NCBI GenBank assembly: GCA_001692895.1
Contig: KV748205.1
Location: 434,001-498,000, forward strand
DNA length: 64,000 bases
From: Cenococcum geophilum 1.58
Taxonomy: Eukaryota; Ascomycota; Dothideomycetes; Gloniales; Gloniaceae
Direction of reading: 5' to 3'
The translations under genes and the position numbers were made by a program. How positions within the stretch are numbered: position 1 is the stretch's first letter; each line of letters starts with the position of its first letter. The notes beneath the pieces were generated by a model. The model was not told the origin of the DNA, did not search any database, and saw nothing but the letters and a program-made list of their open reading frames with translations. Of this stretch, positions 1 through 13,680 are shown piece after piece.

Positions 1-2440
1 AATAGCAGACCTTAGTAATATAGAGACAATAAGGGAACAAAATGTGCTTAATATTAGCCCTACTATCTCAACAGAAGAAATTGGTAAGCTTATTAGGAGT
101 CTTCTAAATAGAAAAGCCCTAAGGCTAGATAGTATACTAAACAAGGTCCTTAAAGTGGTTGCCCTAGTTATTTTAAAAGATTTAGCAAAAGTAGCTAGTT
201 ATTACTTGCTAGCGGAATAATACCAAAAAGCCTTAAAGAATCTATAACTATAGTGTTACGTAAAGAAGGAAAGACTACTCTCTCCTAGGCAGCTATAGAC
301 TAATTACCCTTAAAAATACGCTAGTAAAAGTCCTAGAAAAGTATATAGCTAATATTATATTTAAGGCTACGGAGGAGTATAGGCTACTCCCTTAGAACTA
401 AATAGGAGTAAGGCGTAAATAATTTACACTATTAGCGGTAGGACTGCTTAGTTCCTATATATAAATGGCGTAGCAAATACGCCGTAGGTATATAGTGTTA
501 ATGCTAAGCCTAGACTTAGCAGGGGTATTTAATAACGTCTCCTATAAAAGGCTTCTCTACATTCTAAAAAGAAAAGGCCTTTTAAAGTGGCTTATAGACT
601 TTATATAAAGCTTCCTAACAGTATATAAAACCCGTATTAAGTTTATAGGATATAAGAGTAACTAGATTTAGACGCAGACAGGTATCCCTTAGGGGTTACC
701 CTTATTACTAATCTTATTCCTCTTTTTTATATTAGAGCTATTAGAGGAATTCCAGCGCCCTAATAGCGGCATACTGGGGTTTAGCTTCGTAGATGATATA
801 AACCTCATTACCTAGGGGGACTTCGCGGCAGAGAACTGTCGATAACTAAAGGCCGCCTATAACTGCTGCGTAGCATAGGCAAACCGATATAGGGCGGCGT
901 TCGCCCCTAAGAAGTACTAGCTTATGCACTTTATAAGGCGACGGTGCTACGCTACTATAGACCTTACGTCTACTATACGTATCGCCGGCTGTAAGATAGC
1001 CCCTTAAAAAACCAGCATGCGAGTCCTAGGGATCTAGGTAGACCCTAAGCTCTAATAGAAAGAGTAGGTTAAAAAGGCTACGAGTAAGGGCTTAGTAGCC
1101 TTTAAAGTAATATTAAGGATTACCGCATCTATATAAGGCCCATTAATACGCCGCTTACGCCTCCTATATACAGCTACCGTCTACCTAGCAATGCTATATA
1201 GCGCCTAAGTATGGGGAGTATGGGATAACGACGGAACGCCAGCAAAAAGCCTACTTAAACTATTATAGAAAGTCTAGAACTAGTGTCTCTGTAGGGTTAT
1301 AGGGGCATACTAGCGAACACTAATAGCTGTAATAGAGAAGAAAGCGGCTATTCCCCTAATCCAACTCTATATTAAAACGATAGCCCTTTAAAGAGCCGCT
1401 AAGACGGCCTCTAATAGGGTAGAAAAGGAATTAATAGAGGTATTTAACGGTATCTAGAATATATTAATAAAGCGTTAGTAAAAAATAAAACGGCTACTAG
1501 TACTATTAGAAGCGCTTAGGGAACGCGTAAAGGACTATAAAAATAAGATATAAGGCTTCTTTATGCACTAAAAGGACTATATAGAGCGGGAAGCTATAAT
1601 AAACCCCTATAAGCGTGGCCAGCGGAATACCGGCAAAGCGTAGGCGGAGCGCCGCTACTGTATAAGAGGTCACTAGCACTAAAGGCGGGCAACTACCTTT
1701 ATTGCGAAATGGGCAGATTTAGAATAGCGATAACAGTAGTAGGTAAAGGCTAAAGACCGCATAGAAACTATATAGAAGACCCTATAGGGGAAACCTATAA
1801 TCCTATTATATAAAGGCCTAATAAAAGTAGAGGCTATAGTACTATTTCTTCTTTATATAAAGGTAATAGGGCTTAATATATGGCTTGCATCCGTTAGGGT
1901 ACCGGTGGTTTTCCCGCGGTATAAATGCGGCTGGATAAGGTAGATAGTCTATTATATGCTATTCTAGTATCTATACTACTAAAGGGCGGACTTTATAGCA
2001 AAATGCGCCTCTAAACGCCTTTAGGATATTTTAAATAATAAAGAAAGCGCCTAAGCGGCAGTAAAATGGCTAGTATAGTTAGGTGTTTTACCCTAGTTTT
2101 AGGTAGTAAAGGTAATGGATGCAGAGGATATAAGTGGATACTAGCCCTTTTAAAGCCTAGAGGACTGGTAAAAGAATAAGGGTAAAAGGATAAGGAAAGA
2201 AGGGGGTAGAGTAAGATTATCCGCGAAGCGCGGCTAGTTAGCTTAATATGCAGACTTGAAGGCAGGTAGAAGGCGAGCCGCCGGCGCTTCGATATCGGAA
2301 CACTGCCATCTCTCCAGCGCGGCCCGAGGTGGGGTTTTCTCTAAGTTAGAGTTTTTCCTATAGAAGGTATTAGCCTGTGTAGACCCACTAGGGGGACCGG
2401 GACGGGCGGTAAATTGAATTTATTAATTAAAAAGGAGGGA
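1..2440 (+). mobile_element. Tad1-like LINE (non-LTR retrotransposon), 3' part, RIP-inactivated
   Basis: With internal stops ignored, the + strand spells a LINE reverse transcriptase: a SYRPI-like block near 290, a DLAGVFNNV-like block near 510, QTGIPQGLPL near 680 and the catalytic FVDD at 786-797, which is intact. A thumb and C-terminal region follows (VLGIQVDPKL near 1030, VWG near 1210) and then a cysteine-rich KCGW tail near 1925, as in fungal Tad1/I-clade ORF2 proteins. Nearly all stops are TAG or TAA at positions expected to be CAG/CAA. The endonuclease and ORF1 would lie left of the window. The 3' UTR (about 2220-2440) has a GC-rich stretch, then an A/G-rich end just before the next element. 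Family assignment is from recalled motifs; the element cannot be active. Confidence 0.8.
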
Positions 2441-2445
2441 GATAG

Positions 2446-2763
2446 TGTTACGGACGCTTTAAGTATAATATTACAACTACTTAGAGAAGAGTTAAAGGAA
2501 GCTAGTTAGTTAATTTAAGCATGGTCTAAAATAGAGCTAATAAAGCTATATAACGAGGAATAGTAACTAAGGTTATATAATATTATACGCAGTATACGCA
2601 GTATATAAAGGAAACGTATATATAATATATATAACACATATATTATATACAAAAAGGATTTTATAGGAGTACGGTTATATATTTAAAGAACTATAGTCCC
2701 TACCTAGATAGTTCCTTCCTTATAGTAATTCTTAGAATACAATTAAAGTTAATCTATTAGGCA
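2446..2763 (+). repeat. Gypsy family 1 LTR, plus orientation
   Basis: A 318-bp repeat starting TGTTACGGAC and ending near TTAGGCA. It is the reverse complement of the LTR at 5672-5990. The match continues past the LTR to about 2866 into the internal leader, so this is a 5' LTR with about 100 bp of internal sequence pointing right, opposite to the rest of the family here. Confidence 0.7.
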
Positions 2764-5671
2764 ACCACTCCACCAGTTATTATTACGTTGTTAACTTTAA
2801 CTTACATTACCTACACACCTAGCCCATTAACGAGCCTACTGTAGTTCCTACTATAAGGTTCCGTTATATCTAGTCCTCTAATTATTCCTCTAGATCCTTT
2901 AACGTTATAATTAAGGCTTCTTTAATATAAGTTATAGCCTATAATGGCGCTGGAGCGCGTCACCTAGTTAGGGGTTCGCTTAAGACTTGGCGTATATATA
3001 TAGACGTAGCCTCACCACCTTCTCTTACTCCTTAGCTTAATATCTTCGTAATACAGCATTCGTTCGCTTAATCTTATAAGCATTTGTTTAAGTCTCTAGT
3101 AAGACATTTATTTAATAGTTTAAGCCGTTATATAGCCTTCTCTATAATGGGGTAGTCTTAAATAACTTATTTATCTAACCACATATAGAAATCTTCCCAC
3201 TTATTATTATGTCATTACCTATACTACTTTTAGTATAGCTGCTAGAGTGTATATAGTTTATCCGTAAGAAAGTATCTTTTTATTATTACATTATAATAGC
3301 CCTTTATATATCGTTCTTCGAACCTAATAGGGATCCCTAAATCCTCTTTATTTTCCAGTTTAGTAAGCCACTTAGCTCTTAGTATGCCTGCCCTAGGCCT
3401 ATTAGTAATTCTTTATACTAGTGCTCTATCCTTTATACGTCCTAATATACTAAATCTCTTATCTAGTTTCTGTTCTTGCTATACAATAATTCTTCGTCTA
3501 AATTCTTTTATAGTTTTTTTTAGTTTACGTCTCGCGCTTAGATCCTTAAAGTTTTCTTACTTCTTAATCTTAATATTAACATTTTAATCTTTAGGCCGAA
3601 TACTGCGTTTTCCTAGTAAGTCTTCTAGGTCTATATATCTGTCTCCTAGTCTAATTGCTATTTATACTACAGATTCTCTAATTTATAAGGAAGTCTCTTG
3701 CTTCTTATTTATAGGTGTCCTTATTTATTCTCCAAATTCTTAGCCCTATAGGATTCTTAATCCTAAGCTTGCTTCTATCTTAAGCTTTACTCTAGCCTTA
3801 GTCCAACTAGGCTTTATTAGTATTCTTATCTCTTTTTAAGAGTCTTAAATCTCACTTATCTCGTCTTAAGAATCTTATATCTTTAGAAAACTTCGTCCTA
3901 AGCTTATTTATATATTGCTAAACTAAGCTGCTACTCTATCCTATTAGTTATCGTCCATTATAGGTCCTTAAGCTTACCTTATCTCGTCTTAAGAATCTTA
4001 GTTATCTTATATCTCATCTTAAGAATCTTAAGCCTTTAGCCTTTTGCCTTTATTAAGTGCCGAAGTAGTTTACTACCCTACTTCTCTTACGTTTTGTAAA
4101 GCGATAGACATCATGTCTAGTAGGGTCTTAATCCCTACTAATGTTCCCTATTCTATAGTAGAATTATCCTCTACCTTTAGTATAACATCTCTAAGGTCTA
4201 CTCGCTCCTAGTAAGCGGCCCTTATTACCTTATCGTTATAAAATGTTTCGCCTATATTGAAATTATTATCCTTAATATCCAATCTGCGAACTAGTTTATT
4301 AGTTCCTCTATATTCTATAGATGCTAGCTCCTATAGCTAATAGCTTACGCTATACTTAGCGTCCTTATAAATTCGGTATACGTTATTATAACAAAACGTA
4401 AAACTTTTAATTAAATATTCTTTTGTTCCTCGCAGTATATTATTATCCCTCTATATGTATATATTATCTACTAGTCTTATCTCTTTTACTATATAGTAAC
4501 TCTGCCTACTTCTATAGTCTTTAATATAATAACCCTATTTTCTATAATTTATATAAGCTCCTTTTTTAAACCATTTTTCTTGCTATAGAGTCCGCCTAAA
4601 TGTCTTCTATTACTAAGATCCCTAGTTTAGCCTTTACTCCTTAAACCTTATCCTTTAGGTTTCTATTATTTCTTAGATTCTTTAGTACTACTTAGGTCTA
4701 TTAGCTCTGCGCTATACNATAGTTTNTAACTTAGCTTTAGTNNNTNNNTACTNTACGCCTTATANAACTATANAACTCTATCCTANCCTCTTTTAGCCTG
4801 TTCCCTTTAGTAGATCTAATTATTAATCTTAATTGCTTAATTTATTAGTTCCCTTAGGGTGTCCGTATCTTTTATTAGGATAATTACGTCCTAGACTTTA
4901 GCCTTAAGTCCTTATTTATACTATGCTATAAGCGCCCTATTATTCCACTCTACTTATATTGCTAACGTTTAGAACTACATTATATACTTAATTACTAAGG
5001 TTTATTACATAATGTCTTAAAGTTTTCTTTCCACTATAGTTGTTAATTCTAGGTCTCTAAACATTTATATAAGTTACTCTGCAAATCCTTCCTAGCTTAA
5101 GAATATAAACCGTATATCTTAATTAGTGGTTGTTATGCCATTTGCTTATATTTCCGTAAGGTAAAATTTAAACTATTTAAGTGTCCTTCCTAATAGGAAT
5201 AGTCCCGCATATACTATTTAATCTATAGGTATTAGTAGCTTTACCCCTTCTTATATAACTTTAAAGTGTATTTATATAAGGAATCCTTTAAGTTTTAATC
5301 TTTCCCCTATATACCTTTTAATTAATAGTAGCTTAATCTTCGCTGCTCCTATTCTATTAATCCTATTTTCTAATATCGCATTATTTTCTGTTAACTAGTT
5401 AACTATCTCTTATAGCTATCCGACCGTTATAGGTTGCTATAAGTTAGTATCTGCTATACTAGTGTTATTACCTAACCTTAAAGTAGTTACCGCCGTTAAT
5501 AGCGTTATAGCTGGTGCTTTTGGTGGTATATTATTTAGCTTTATTAATACTATAACCTTAGTAGTAAATATATAACGAAGCCTTGTAGCAGGAACTACGG
5601 TAGGCTTATTAATAGGCTAGGTATATAGGTAAATAAGAAGTTAACAACGTAATAATAACTAGTGGAGTAGT
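2764..5671 (-). mobile_element. Gypsy family 1, partial minus-strand copy (leader and gag side), RIP-mutated
   Basis: From about 2870 to 5671 the sequence is a diverged copy of 12090-14890, the 5' part of the Gypsy element to the right, read on the minus strand from the LTR at 5672-5990. Matching stretches include one near 3185-3250 versus 12160-12220 and one near 5600-5720 versus 14830-14950. No intact frame survives and no pol motif lies here, so this is a truncated second copy. About 235 bp near 2925-3160 is absent from the right copy. At about 2866 it is joined to the inverted LTR and leader of the previous entry. Scattered Ns occur at 4718-4786. Confidence 0.6.
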
Positions 5672-5990
5672 TACCTAACAGATTAACTCTAATTATATTC
5701 TAAGATTTACTACAAAGGAGAGAACTATCTAGGTAGGGACTGTAGTCCTTTAAATACACAACCGTACTTCTAAGAAATCCCCTTTATACGTAAGGTATAT
5801 ATTATACATATTATATATATATTCCCTTTATACACTACGTATACCGCGTATAACGTTATATAACCTTAGTTACTATTCCTCGTTATATAGCTTTATCGGC
5901 TCCATCTTAAACTATACCTAAATTAACTAACTAGCTTCTTTCGACTCTTATCTAAGTAGTTATAATATCGTACTTAAAGCGTCCGTAACA
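5672..5990 (-). repeat. Gypsy family 1 LTR, minus orientation
   Basis: This 319-bp LTR begins (minus strand) TGTTACGGAC at 5990. The minus-strand sequence just before it (5991-6020) is purine-rich, as a polypurine tract would be, so it serves as the 3' LTR of the pol remnant at 6000-9100. On its left it is followed by leader and gag sequence, so it also acts as the 5' LTR of the partial copy. Shared LTRs like this arise by recombination between tandem elements. Confidence 0.65.
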
Positions 5991-7021
5991 TTACTATTTA
6001 TCTTTTTGTTATCCTTTATACGTATTTACTTTATAAACTAGTAGCTCTATATCTCTATACGCTAGCTTTAGCATTACAATATACTATATAGGGTAAATCT
6101 TTATTTTTGCTAGTAAGTTAAGTCTATATATAACTTCTAAAATCTTAGTTATAATTTTAAATAGTCCTAGTCTAATATAGTCTAACTTCTTACTTAGTTA
6201 TTGGCTTATAAATTTTTTATATAATAGCTATACTTTATCCCCCTCTAGATCTAGTCCCTTAGATCTTTTAGTATTATAATACTTTTTTATCTTTTCTTAT
6301 ACTATCTATATTATAATATAGAGGTCCTTATAAAGATTTATTAGATCTTCTATTTTTTATTTAGCTATTTTACTTATTTTCTTTACTTATTATAGTAATA
6401 ACGATATTCTAGACTTATATCTATAAATTGCCTAAAATAGTAACATCCCTATACCTTCTTATAGTGTTATATTATATAAAAATTATATAATTAGTAATAG
6501 CGATACCTAATTATTCTATACGTGATTAATATAATATATTAAATACTATTCCAGTATCTAATTTAATATTTTTATTTATCTGTCTATCTGTAGATAATAT
6601 ATTATAAATATTACTGCGCAAACCCCTTATTCCGCTAAAAATACCTCCTAAAATACTGCTATAAATCTTAGGTCTCTATTCAATATAATTTTGCTTAATA
6701 CTCTATATCTTATAAATACTTCTTTAATGTAGATTTTAGCGATATCTTCTACTAAAATTTCTTTTATACATGCTATAAAATAGCCTAACTTAGTTAACTT
6801 ATCTATTATTATAAGGATTACGTTATAATCCTATCCGGTAATAGGGTCTCTTGATTTTAGTAACTTTATAATAAAGTCCCATAATATTGTTTCCTATAAA
6901 CGTTTTAGTGTCTTAACTAGTTACAGTTTTCCATACAGTTTATACCTTATTAGCTTATTTCTTTAGTAATCTAAATATTCTTTTATAACTTATCTTACTA
7001 GTCCCTAAATTCTATTAATAA

Positions 7022-7499
7022 TGTAACGTTTCCCGCCCCAACGTCGCTATTCGGCCAAAAAGACACGGAGTGCTTACGAACTTGTTTATAAGCGCGGCGG
7101 GATCTAATATATGTACTCTTACAAATAATATATTCCTTTTAGAGTCTTAACACTAAGCCTATAGCTCTATTATATCCCTATATTATTCCCAAATAAAACT
7201 CCCAAATAAATTCTTTTATAATATCCCTTAGTATATATATATAGGGTTATTTTGGCCCTTACTTAGCTGCATCGCCTAGGAGCTCTAAGGGGTAGCCAAG
7301 GCCTAGCCGAAGGCTAGACTTGGCACCTCCTTATACACTCCTCAAGCTTGCAGCCCTTTCCCTCCTTATTAGTTCGTCTCTCTCCGTACGAGGCTATTGC
7401 CTACCCTTATTACCATATCGTCCTCTTCTATCGACTCTCCTTATAACTTATACTCGGCTTACCTACTCCCTACCGTACACCCTAGCAATGTGCCTTACA
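7022..7499. repeat. LTR-like insertion in the Gypsy integrase region
   Basis: The stretch starts TGTAACG and ends CTTACA, the same inverted ends as the solo LTR at 13337-13680. It has higher GC than its surroundings, a TATATATATA run near 7230, and interrupts integrase-like sequence. No target-site duplication was found (AATAA versus ATATA), and the right boundary could lie as far as about 7532. The small open frame at 7320-7538 has no recognisable protein. Confidence 0.4.
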
Positions 7500-9144
7500 A
7501 TATATTACTTTTCGGTTTTCGTATTATTCCATATCTAGATCTTTAAATTACGCCTCTTAAATTCTTCTAGTTTAGTCACTTTCCAGTAGCTTATACTCTT
7601 AAGTTACTATAATTTTAGGGTAATTATATCTAATTAATCCGTTACTATCTTTACGTAGTATTGCCCCTAATAGTTTCTTATTACTTTATAGTTTAGCCTT
7701 TCTACTAAGCGCGTCTACTCTTATATTTTTAGTGCCCTTAGTATACTAAATCTTAAAATAGTATTCTGTAAGCATTTTTACCTATCTAACTTATCTCTAA
7801 TTAAGTTCTTTTATTATTAGGAATCCCGTTAAGTTCTTATAATCCGTTTTAACTATAAATAGTTTTTCTATACCTTATAAGAATGCTTTTTATTTTTTAA
7901 GTACTATAGCTATACTTAATAACTCCTTATTATAGATGTCGTAGTTTAGTTCTAGTAATATTAATTTTTAACTATAGTATACTACTAGGTGCTATATATT
8001 TTTATACTTCTATAGTAAGTATACTCTTAGTATAAAGTCTAATATATCTATTTCTATAATTATTTCTAGCCCTAACTAGTAGATTTTAAGGATTAGTTCC
8101 TAGGTAAACTTTATTTTAAGTTTTATAAATAACTTCTTTTATTTATTTTCCTATATCTATAGTTCTTTTTTTTAATTATTAATCTTATAAATGGTTTAAT
8201 ACTTATTAACTATTATACTATAAACTTCCTATAGTAGTTATAAAACCCTAGGAATAATCTTAACTATATTACGTTCTTTAGTTCCTACTAACTCACTATA
8301 GCTTTAATCTTCTTTAGGTCTATATTAATATAGCCTAGTTTAATGGTAAATTTAACAAAATCTATCTTCCTAGTAAAGAACTTGTATTTTTAGTTACTAT
8401 TAGTATCTATTCTTCCTATAGTCTCCTTAACCCCCATTTAATATATTCTCTGTATTCTTCTTTATTTATTAAGTAGATTATAATGTTATTAAGGTATACT
8501 ATAATAAATTTATTAATGTGTTCTTCTAATACGCTATTAATTCGCTTCTAAAATGTCGCTAGTATATTTATAAGTCTAAATTATATAAGTAATAGTTTAT
8601 ATAGTCCTTTCTTTAACCTAAAGGCTGCCTTTTATTTATTACCCTCCTTAATCCTAATCTAATAGTACGCCTATCTTAGATCTATCTTCGTAAAGATTTA
8701 CGCGTTACCTATTTAGTCTTAAATTTTGCTAATTAAGGGTAAAGGATATCTATTCTTTCTAGTAATGCTATTTAACTATCTGTAGTTAATATATAGTCTA
8801 AGTTTTCCATTTTTCTTTAATATGAATAGCACTGGATATTCTACTAATAACTATAATAGTCTAATATATCCTTTTTATAGGTTTTCTTAGACAAACTCCT
8901 TAAGTGCTCTTAACTCTTCTTTGGTTAACTTATAGATTAAAAAATACTTTAGACTTATTCCCGGTTCTAATTCTATCTTATAATCCTATACTATATCTTC
9001 TAATAGCTTCTTACTTTTTAGGCTCTATAGCTTCTTACCATATTTATAGTATCTCTTTAGTATATAACTTAAACCCTTCTTAGTTTCTTTATAAGTTGCT
9101 CTAACCTAATACTATACTAACTTAGTTATTATATATCTCTAATA

Positions 9145-11196
9145 CAGTCGAAACTCTTTAGTACGATATTTGCTTATAACGATATACTCTATATTATAAT
9201 CTACACCCCTTAATTAAAACTTGTTTAGTGTAATATTACAATATACTAACTATTAACAATATTGTTAAGTTTTCTCTACTAAAATTAGTATAGCTAGTAT
9301 TTTATAGAGCTAATTTAGTGGTTCCTTACTGCTAGTTCAGCTATTAATACTCATTATACAATAATAAAATTCCATTAAAATAACCTTTAAATCTTACTCT
9401 CTATACTTAATTTGATCTCTTTAATATAGCAAGAAGCTAAAATCCTAAAAGGCGTTATTGCTACGGTATTTTTAACTACGAGCGCTATAAGATTCGTAGC
9501 CTCTAATATAAGCACCCTTACCTTATGCAAAAATACCTTGCGATATAGGCCACCGACACCTTCCGCCACAGGTTTAATTAATCTATAATATCTAAAATAC
9601 CTAGCAACAAGTTTAGCCACCTAGATTAATTAAAATTTATTATAGAAAAGGTGTACGCAAGTATAAAAGAGACGCTAAGCAGCCTCTCTTAGAGGAAGCT
9701 CTCTTTAAGTGGCACTAACGCCTATAAAACTCTTGCGTTCCTATTACGGGCGACCTTATTTATACTACCGCGACTTAATTATAAAATCGTATACCTATAT
9801 TAGCAGAGTTACTAGAGCCTAAGTAGTCGATTAGCTAGTTAGAAGGCTTTAAATCTTATAACGGAATTTATAAGAGAAAGTAGCACGGTAAGGCTATGTT
9901 AGTTAATATAGAAGGCGCTAAAGATCGTATAATAGAGCTTTGTGCAATTATCGCGCCTTATCCTTTAAAGGATGTTTGCAATATAAATAAGACTAGGCTA
10001 TTTTAGAAGGCTATATTAGATACTATATTGGCTACTAAGTTATAATTAGGGACTAAGAAGTAGAAGGTAAGACTTTCTCTCGCTAATTACTCTAATATGG
10101 ATGGCTTTAATAAGGTCCCTTTTTAGAGTATTAGTGTAATAAAGCAACCATATTACTTTACCTAAGCTTAAATTAATATTAACTCGTTAAATGTATATTA
10201 GAGGTATAATAAGAAGGCCTAGATAATAACAGTGATTATACTTAAGTGGCTTACTTAGTTTAACAAAAGGATATAGAATAGAAAGGTTCTTCTATTAATT
10301 AACGGCTTTAGCGCCTACTAAGCAGCTGTTCGAACAGCTCTTAAATACAGATCTTTAAAGAATACGAAAGTTAAGTTCCTTCCTCCTAATTATACCTCCG
10401 TTTACTAGCTACTTAATTAGGGTATAATTATAAACTTTAAAGTTCTCTACCAACTATATTGGCTGCAGTTTATAGTAGAACACTTGCTAGAAAACTAAGA
10501 TCCAATTAAGTAGATGTACGTCCTTTAGGCGATTTAATAGACAATTGCTGCTTAGAAGGAGGTAACACTATAGGCAATTAAGAGCTGCTTTATTAAATCT
10601 ACCTTATTTAGTATAAGGGAGGGCCTATAGAATCGCCCTTATAATTATATAGATCCTCCTATTCTAGATAAGATCCAATAGATAGCAGAACAGTTATATA
10701 CGGCAGGAAGATTTTATAACGTTACAAATATTCGCAATTTTATTAAGCTTTCAGGTAAGGAAGTAAAGGATTTAGCTAAGGATCTTATTAAGTACGTAGT
10801 AGAGCTCTATATGGGGCCCGATCACAATATAGAAATAGATAAGAACGACTTTATATAGCCTTAAATTAAGGTTAATAAGGCCTTATAAGCCTTATAAAAG
10901 TTTCGTCTCTATAAGAAATAATAGGAAGATAGTAATAGAGACCTGGTTACGGCTCTTACAAGGTATAATCGTCGAATTCAAGGATGACGAATTCGCAACA
11001 CTAAGCAAAATTCGATTACGGCTTATTTTGGTGTAGCCAATTGCTCGATTTTACCGTCGTGTATATAGATATAAGATATCATTATATAATTTTGACCTTT
11101 AGTGCATTTAACATATAAATATTAAATATAACGATACCCCTGTTATAACGATACGCTTAACTATACGACTCGCATCGTTATAAAGAGTTTTAACTG
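9145..11196 (+). mobile_element. Fot1/pogo-type DNA transposon, complete but RIP-inactivated
   Basis: A 2052-bp element whose ends are inverted repeats: CAGTCGAAACTCTTTA on the left and the complement of CAGTTAAAACTCTTTA on the right. It is flanked by TA on both sides (9143-9144 and 11197-11198), the target duplication of Tc1/mariner/pogo elements. Sub-terminal inverted similarity extends about 50 bp. It sits inside the Gypsy family 1 pol region in the opposite orientation. Confidence 0.85.
9640..10950 (+). pseudogene. Fot1-like DDE transposase, dead
   Basis: The + strand, stops ignored, reads as a pogo/Fot1 transposase: a DNA-binding half (about 9640-9960), then the DDE core. The three expected catalytic Asp boxes are all changed: FDET reads INKT near 9982-9995, DNFSAH reads NGFSAY near 10300, and LDQG reads LN-stop-G near 10420. 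PPNYTSVYQ near 10390 and KVLLLING near 10283 fix the family. Each Asp-to-Asn change is a G-to-A step, as RIP produces. Many CAG/CAA-to-TAG/TAA stops are also present. The minus-strand open frame at 9387-9620 is only the complement of the N-terminal region. Confidence 0.8.
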
Positions 11197-13336
11197 TATT
11201 AACATAGCCTATAACCTAATTAATCTTTAGATTGTATTCCTATAGCTAAGGCATTCCTAATACTACCTTATCCCGTCTTAATAGTAGGATATTAAAAGAT
11301 ATCTTAATTTATCTTCCTTTAATAGTTATCTAAATAGGTCCTATTTTAAAGTTAATAATACCTCCTTTATAGGCTATTAGATCTCCTAAAATTATAATTA
11401 ATAAATAAGGGCGCTCCCTCTGTCTATACGGTGGTTCTATTCTTTTTACTACTGCTAGTAAGATATGGTTCCTTATTGCTCTACTATCTATTAGTACTTT
11501 AAATTGCTAATCTTACTTATTAACTCGCAAATTTAGGTGTCCTTAAATTCTTTTAAGGGTCTAAGGCTCTACTATTAGTTCCCTCTAGTTTTATAGGCCT
11601 TTACTTTTCCTAACTATTAGCTACTTAATCCTACTACGTTTAGCTTACTTCTCGGCTAATACTTAGTTCGTTTTTTGTCCTTAATATACTATACGCACGT
11701 ATTTTCTAAACATTCCCACTACTATTATCTATTTAAGCATTCTTCTATAAGGAATCTTCCTAGTTAAAGTATTAAGTCCCCCAACTCCTAAACTTTTATT
11801 AGGTGCCATCTATATATATATTTAGCATTTCTATACTATTGCTCCTCTAGCGCCCAATATATTATTATAGGTATTTCTAGTTTTTTTCCTTTAGATTTTT
11901 GTATATATTGTATATATTATTTATATATGCAATCTACGCCAATATATAATACACTAAGTACTTTAGATTAACTCTTAGCTTATCTTTATTCTTAAGTTTA
12001 ACCCTCTATTATATTAATCTAAACGTTACTATTTTATTTATAGGTACTAAAATTTATTATTTACTTCTCTAGTCCTTAGATTATTCCTCTAAATCTTTTA
12101 ATATTATAATTAGTTAGTCTTAAATAACTTACTTATCTAGCTATATATAAAAATCTTTCTACTTATTATTATGTCACTGTCTATACTACTTTTAGTATAG
12201 CTCCCTAAGTATATACAGTTTATTTATACGGAAGTATCTTCTTATTACTGCGTTATAATAGCCCTTTATATATATATATATTTTTAAATCTAGTTAAAAT
12301 TTCTAAGTTTTCTTCCTGCTCTAGTTTATCTAACTACTTTGCTTTTAGCGTTCCTACCTTTAGCTTATTAGTAATTCTTTATATAGGTACTTTATTCCTT
12401 ATCCGTCCTATTATACTAGATCTTTATTTTAACTTATATTTTTATTACACAAGAATCCTCTACTTAAATTCCTCTATAGTTTCTTTTATATCTTATTTAA
12501 CAAGTAGATCCTTAAAGTCTCCTTACTTCTTAATCTTATTATTAATTTCTTTAATAGTCCTTATTTGTGTCTTAAAGTCTTAGTTCTATAAAATTCTTAA
12601 TCCTAAGCTTACTTCTTTCTTAAGCTATACTTTAGCCTTAGTCTAACTAGGCTTTTATAGTGCTCTTATCTCTTTTTAAAAATCTTAAATCTTATTTATC
12701 TCGCTTTAAGAGTCTTATGCCTTAGAAAAACTTTATCCTATACTTATTTATATATTCCTAAACTAAGCCGTTACTCTACTCTATTAGTTTTTATCTATTA
12801 TAGGTCCTTAAGCGTGTCTTATCTCGCCTTAAGAATCTTAAATCTATAGCCTTTTGCCTTTATTAAGTAGTAAATAAGCACTAGTAGTTATCTGCTTACT
12901 TAATTCTTCTTACTAAATATTTCTCCTTCCGTCTTATAAAGCAATAAATACCGTATTTAATAGCATTATAATTTCCATTACTAATCCTTGCTCTATAGCG
13001 GTTTTAGTTTCTACTTTTAATATAACTATTCTAAGGTCTATATACTCCTAGTAAGCTACCTTTACTACCTTATTATTAGTAAATGTTTTACCTATATTAA
13101 ACTCGTTATCTTTAATATCTAATTTATATAATAGTTTGTTAGTTTCTCTAAACTTTAGAATTTTTAGCTCCTATAGCCAATAGCTTACGCTATACTTAGC
13201 GTCTTTATTAATTTAGTATACGTTATTATAACAAAACGTAAAGTGCTTAATTAAATATTCTTTTATTCCTTATAGTGTACTTTTATCCCTTTATATATAT
13301 ATACCGTCTACTAGTCTAGTTCCCTTTACTATATAG

Positions 13337-13680
13337 TGTAACGGTACTAGCCTAATTATAGTAGGAATGTCTTGGTGAAATACTTAACAGATAAATTCCG
13401 ACGCTTTAATTAAATTCTGCCGAATTCTGCCAGCTTAATTGACTTCTGCTAAGTTTTGCCAGATCTATTAAATTCTATTAAAGTTAGTCGAAGACCGCGT
13501 ACGCATATGCACATGTATTGACTATAAAGACCCCTAACTATTTAATATATAACTCTCTTATTATTCCTTTCTCTTCTTTATATAACGTCTTGTTATTAGC
13601 GAGAGCTATATACCCTTAGATTTAGATAGAATTTATATTATTCCTTTAAATCTTCCCTAAAGTCTCTTCGTGCCCTTACA
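13337..13680. repeat. Solo LTR with 5-bp target duplication
   Basis: A 344-bp insertion starting TGTAACGGTA and ending CCCTTACA, flanked by TATAG at 13332-13336 and 13681-13685. The related copy at about 4490 lacks it, which confirms a clean insertion into Gypsy family 1. It has TG...CA termini and no internal coding region, so it is a solo LTR. It shares its end sequence with the 7022-7499 insertion. Confidence 0.8.

Noticed and set aside
3384..3587. 67-residue hydrophobic frame, and similar ones at 36364-36570, 57697-57940 and 59193-59390
   Set aside because: AT-rich RIP-mutated repeat DNA produces Leu/Ile/Tyr-rich chance frames; none has homology or a clear start context.
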